Below, piece by piece: positions 4,920 through 6,046 of a stretch of DNA of 6,046 bases. The stretch covers positions 1 through 6,046 of the forward strand of contig CBFGZI010000178.1 in the NCBI GenBank assembly GCA_965653225.1, written 5' to 3'. The position numbers and the translations under genes are program-made. The notes beneath the pieces are model-generated. The model was not told where the DNA came from. It saw only the letters and a list, made by a program, of their open reading frames with translations, and made no database searches. Origin of the DNA: JALZDI01 sp965653225. Lineage in GTDB: Bacteria > Actinomycetota > Actinomycetes > Propionibacteriales > Nocardioidaceae. Every line of letters starts with the position of its first letter. Positions within the stretch are counted from its first letter, which is position 1.

Positions 4920-6046
4920 TCAGGGCAGGAGGTCGCGGACGACGGCGTCGGCGAGCAGCCGGCCGCGCCGGGTGAGCACGACCCGGCCGCGTTCAAGGGC
5001 GTCGGCATCGGCCAGGCCGTCGTCGACCGCCCGGCCGGCGGCCTTGACGCCGTACTCGTCCAGCACGTCCACCGGCAGCCCGTCGGCCAGGCGCAGCTCG
5101 AGCAGCACCCGCTCCACCCGGCGGGTCTCCTCGTCCAGCAGCTCGCGCGCGTGCGCCGGGCTGGCGCCGGAGGCGAGCCGCTCGGCGTACGCGGCGGGGT
5201 GCTTGACGTTCCACCAGCGGACACCGCCGACGTGTGAGTGCGCGCCCGGGCCGACGCCCCACCAGGTGCCGCCGCGCCAGTAGGTCTCGTTGTGCCGGCA
5301 GCGGGCCGCCTCGTCGCGCGCCCAGTTCGACACCTCGTACCACCCCAGCCCGCGCGCCGACAGCACCTCGTCGGCCAGCACGTACTTGTCGGCGAGGTCG
5401 TCGTCGTCCGGCGTGGGCAGCTCGCCGCGACGGATGCGGCGCGCGAGCGCGGTGCCGTCCTCGACGATGAGCGCGTACGCACTGACGTGGTCGGGCTCGC
5501 AGTGCAGCGCCTGGTCGAGGCTGGCTCGCCAGTCGTCCAGGGACTCCCCCGGTGTGCCGTAGATCAGGTCGAGGCTCACCTGCTCGAAACCCGCGTCCCG
5601 CGCCCACCGCACTGCCTGCGGCACCCGTTCCGGGTCGTGCGTGCGGTCGAGGGTCTGCAGGACGTGGGGTACGGCGGACTGCATGCCGAACGAGACCCGG
5701 GTGAACCCGGCCTCGCGCAGGCGCCGCAGGCCGGCCGGGTCGACGCTGTCGGGGTTGGCCTCGGTGGTCACCTCGGCGTCCTCGGTGAGGCCGAACCGGC
5801 CGCGCACGGCGGCCAGGATCGTGCCGAGCGCGTCCGGGGCCAGGACGGTCGGCGTGCCGCCGCCGAAGAACACGGTGTCGACCGGCGGCGCGTCGTCGCC
5901 CAGCACGCGGCGCGCCAGGTCGACCTCGGCTACCGCGGCGTCGTGGTAGGACGCACGGGAGGCTCCGGGAACGTCGCCGAGGTCGGCGGCGGTGTAGGTG
6001 TTGAAGTCGCAGTAGCCGCACCGCACCGTGCAGAACGGCACGTGCA
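4920..6046 (-). CDS. hemW: HemW-like radical SAM heme chaperone (N-terminus cut by window end)
   Basis: This minus-strand gene enters from the right edge; about 375 residues are visible and roughly 20-30 are probably missing. The first visible codons read HVPFCTVRCGYCDF, the CxxxCxxC cluster-binding motif of radical SAM enzymes in the HemN/HemW group. The GTG at 6041 is therefore an internal valine and not the start. Counting from that valine as 1, the cysteines are 4, 8 and 11. FFGGGTPT (58-65) and VSFGMQS (116-122) are SAM-binding motifs. HNETYW (250-255) matches the HNxxYW motif that marks HemW, a heme-binding chaperone for respiratory enzymes, as distinct from true coproporphyrinogen dehydrogenase HemN. 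The C-terminal HemN-C-like domain is complete (ends RDLLP). It faces the DUF3097 gene, with a shared terminator between them. Confidence 0.95.
   Translation of the reverse strand, partial: HVPFCTVRCGYCDFNTYTAADLGDVPGASRASYHDAAVAEVDLARRVLGDDAPPVDTVFFGGGTPTVLAPDALGTILAAVRGRFGLTEDAEVTTEANPDSVDPAGLRRLREAGFTRVSFGMQSAVPHVLQTLDRTHDPERVPQAVRWARDAGFEQVSLDLIYGTPGESLDDWRASLDQALHCEPDHVSAYALIVEDGTALARRIRRGELPTPDDDDLADKYVLADEVLSARGLGWYEVSNWARDEAARCRHNETYWRGGTWWGVGPGAHSHVGGVRWWNVKHPAAYAERLASGASPAHARELLDEETRRVERVLLELRLADGLPVDVLDEYGVKAAGRAVDDGLADADALERGRVVLTRRGRLLADAVVRDLLP

Noticed and set aside
6039..6041. GTG at 6041 as the start of hemW
   Set aside because: It is the valine of the conserved H-V-P-F-C segment; the codon before it encodes the expected histidine, so the gene continues beyond the window.

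Overview
The window is very GC-rich, with a strong third-position G/C preference, GTG starts, a DUF3097 gene and short or absent leaders. This points to a high-GC actinobacterium. The style would fit the Nocardioidaceae or relatives, but that placement is inference and no lineage-specific marker is visible.

Layout. At the left edge there may be the tail of an upstream gene (1-43). It is followed by a metallo-beta-lactamase-fold hydrolase on + (51-929). An endonuclease V-family protein lies on - (919-1617) and overlaps the hydrolase tail-to-tail by 11 bp. By family alignment it appears to have lost three of its four catalytic residues. Next is a 380-bp gene-free stretch (1618-1997) holding a 69-bp element present twice and eight copies of a 13-bp motif centred on TGACGCGTCA, set in alternating orientation. 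The right end of this stretch is a compact promoter/operator for a two-gene operon on +: an ArsR-like winged-helix regulator (1998-2651) and an MFS exporter (2648-3952), joined by an ATGA overlap. Eleven bases later comes a DUF3097 gene (3964-4812, +). A 107-bp gap with a strong, probably bidirectional terminator hairpin separates it from a convergent hemW (4920 to the right edge, -), whose N-terminus is cut by the window end.

How the parts may work together. The regulator and exporter look like a self-contained, probably autoregulated efflux module: a repressor binding GCAAAGA half-sites between its own -35 and -10, with the pump translationally coupled behind it. HemW (heme chaperone, radical SAM) and DUF3097 look like core actinobacterial genes. 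The hydrolase and the EndoV homologue are single genes with no evident pathway link. The parts most worth a second look are the degenerate EndoV, the repeat array, and the degenerate Toprim-like pattern in DUF3097.
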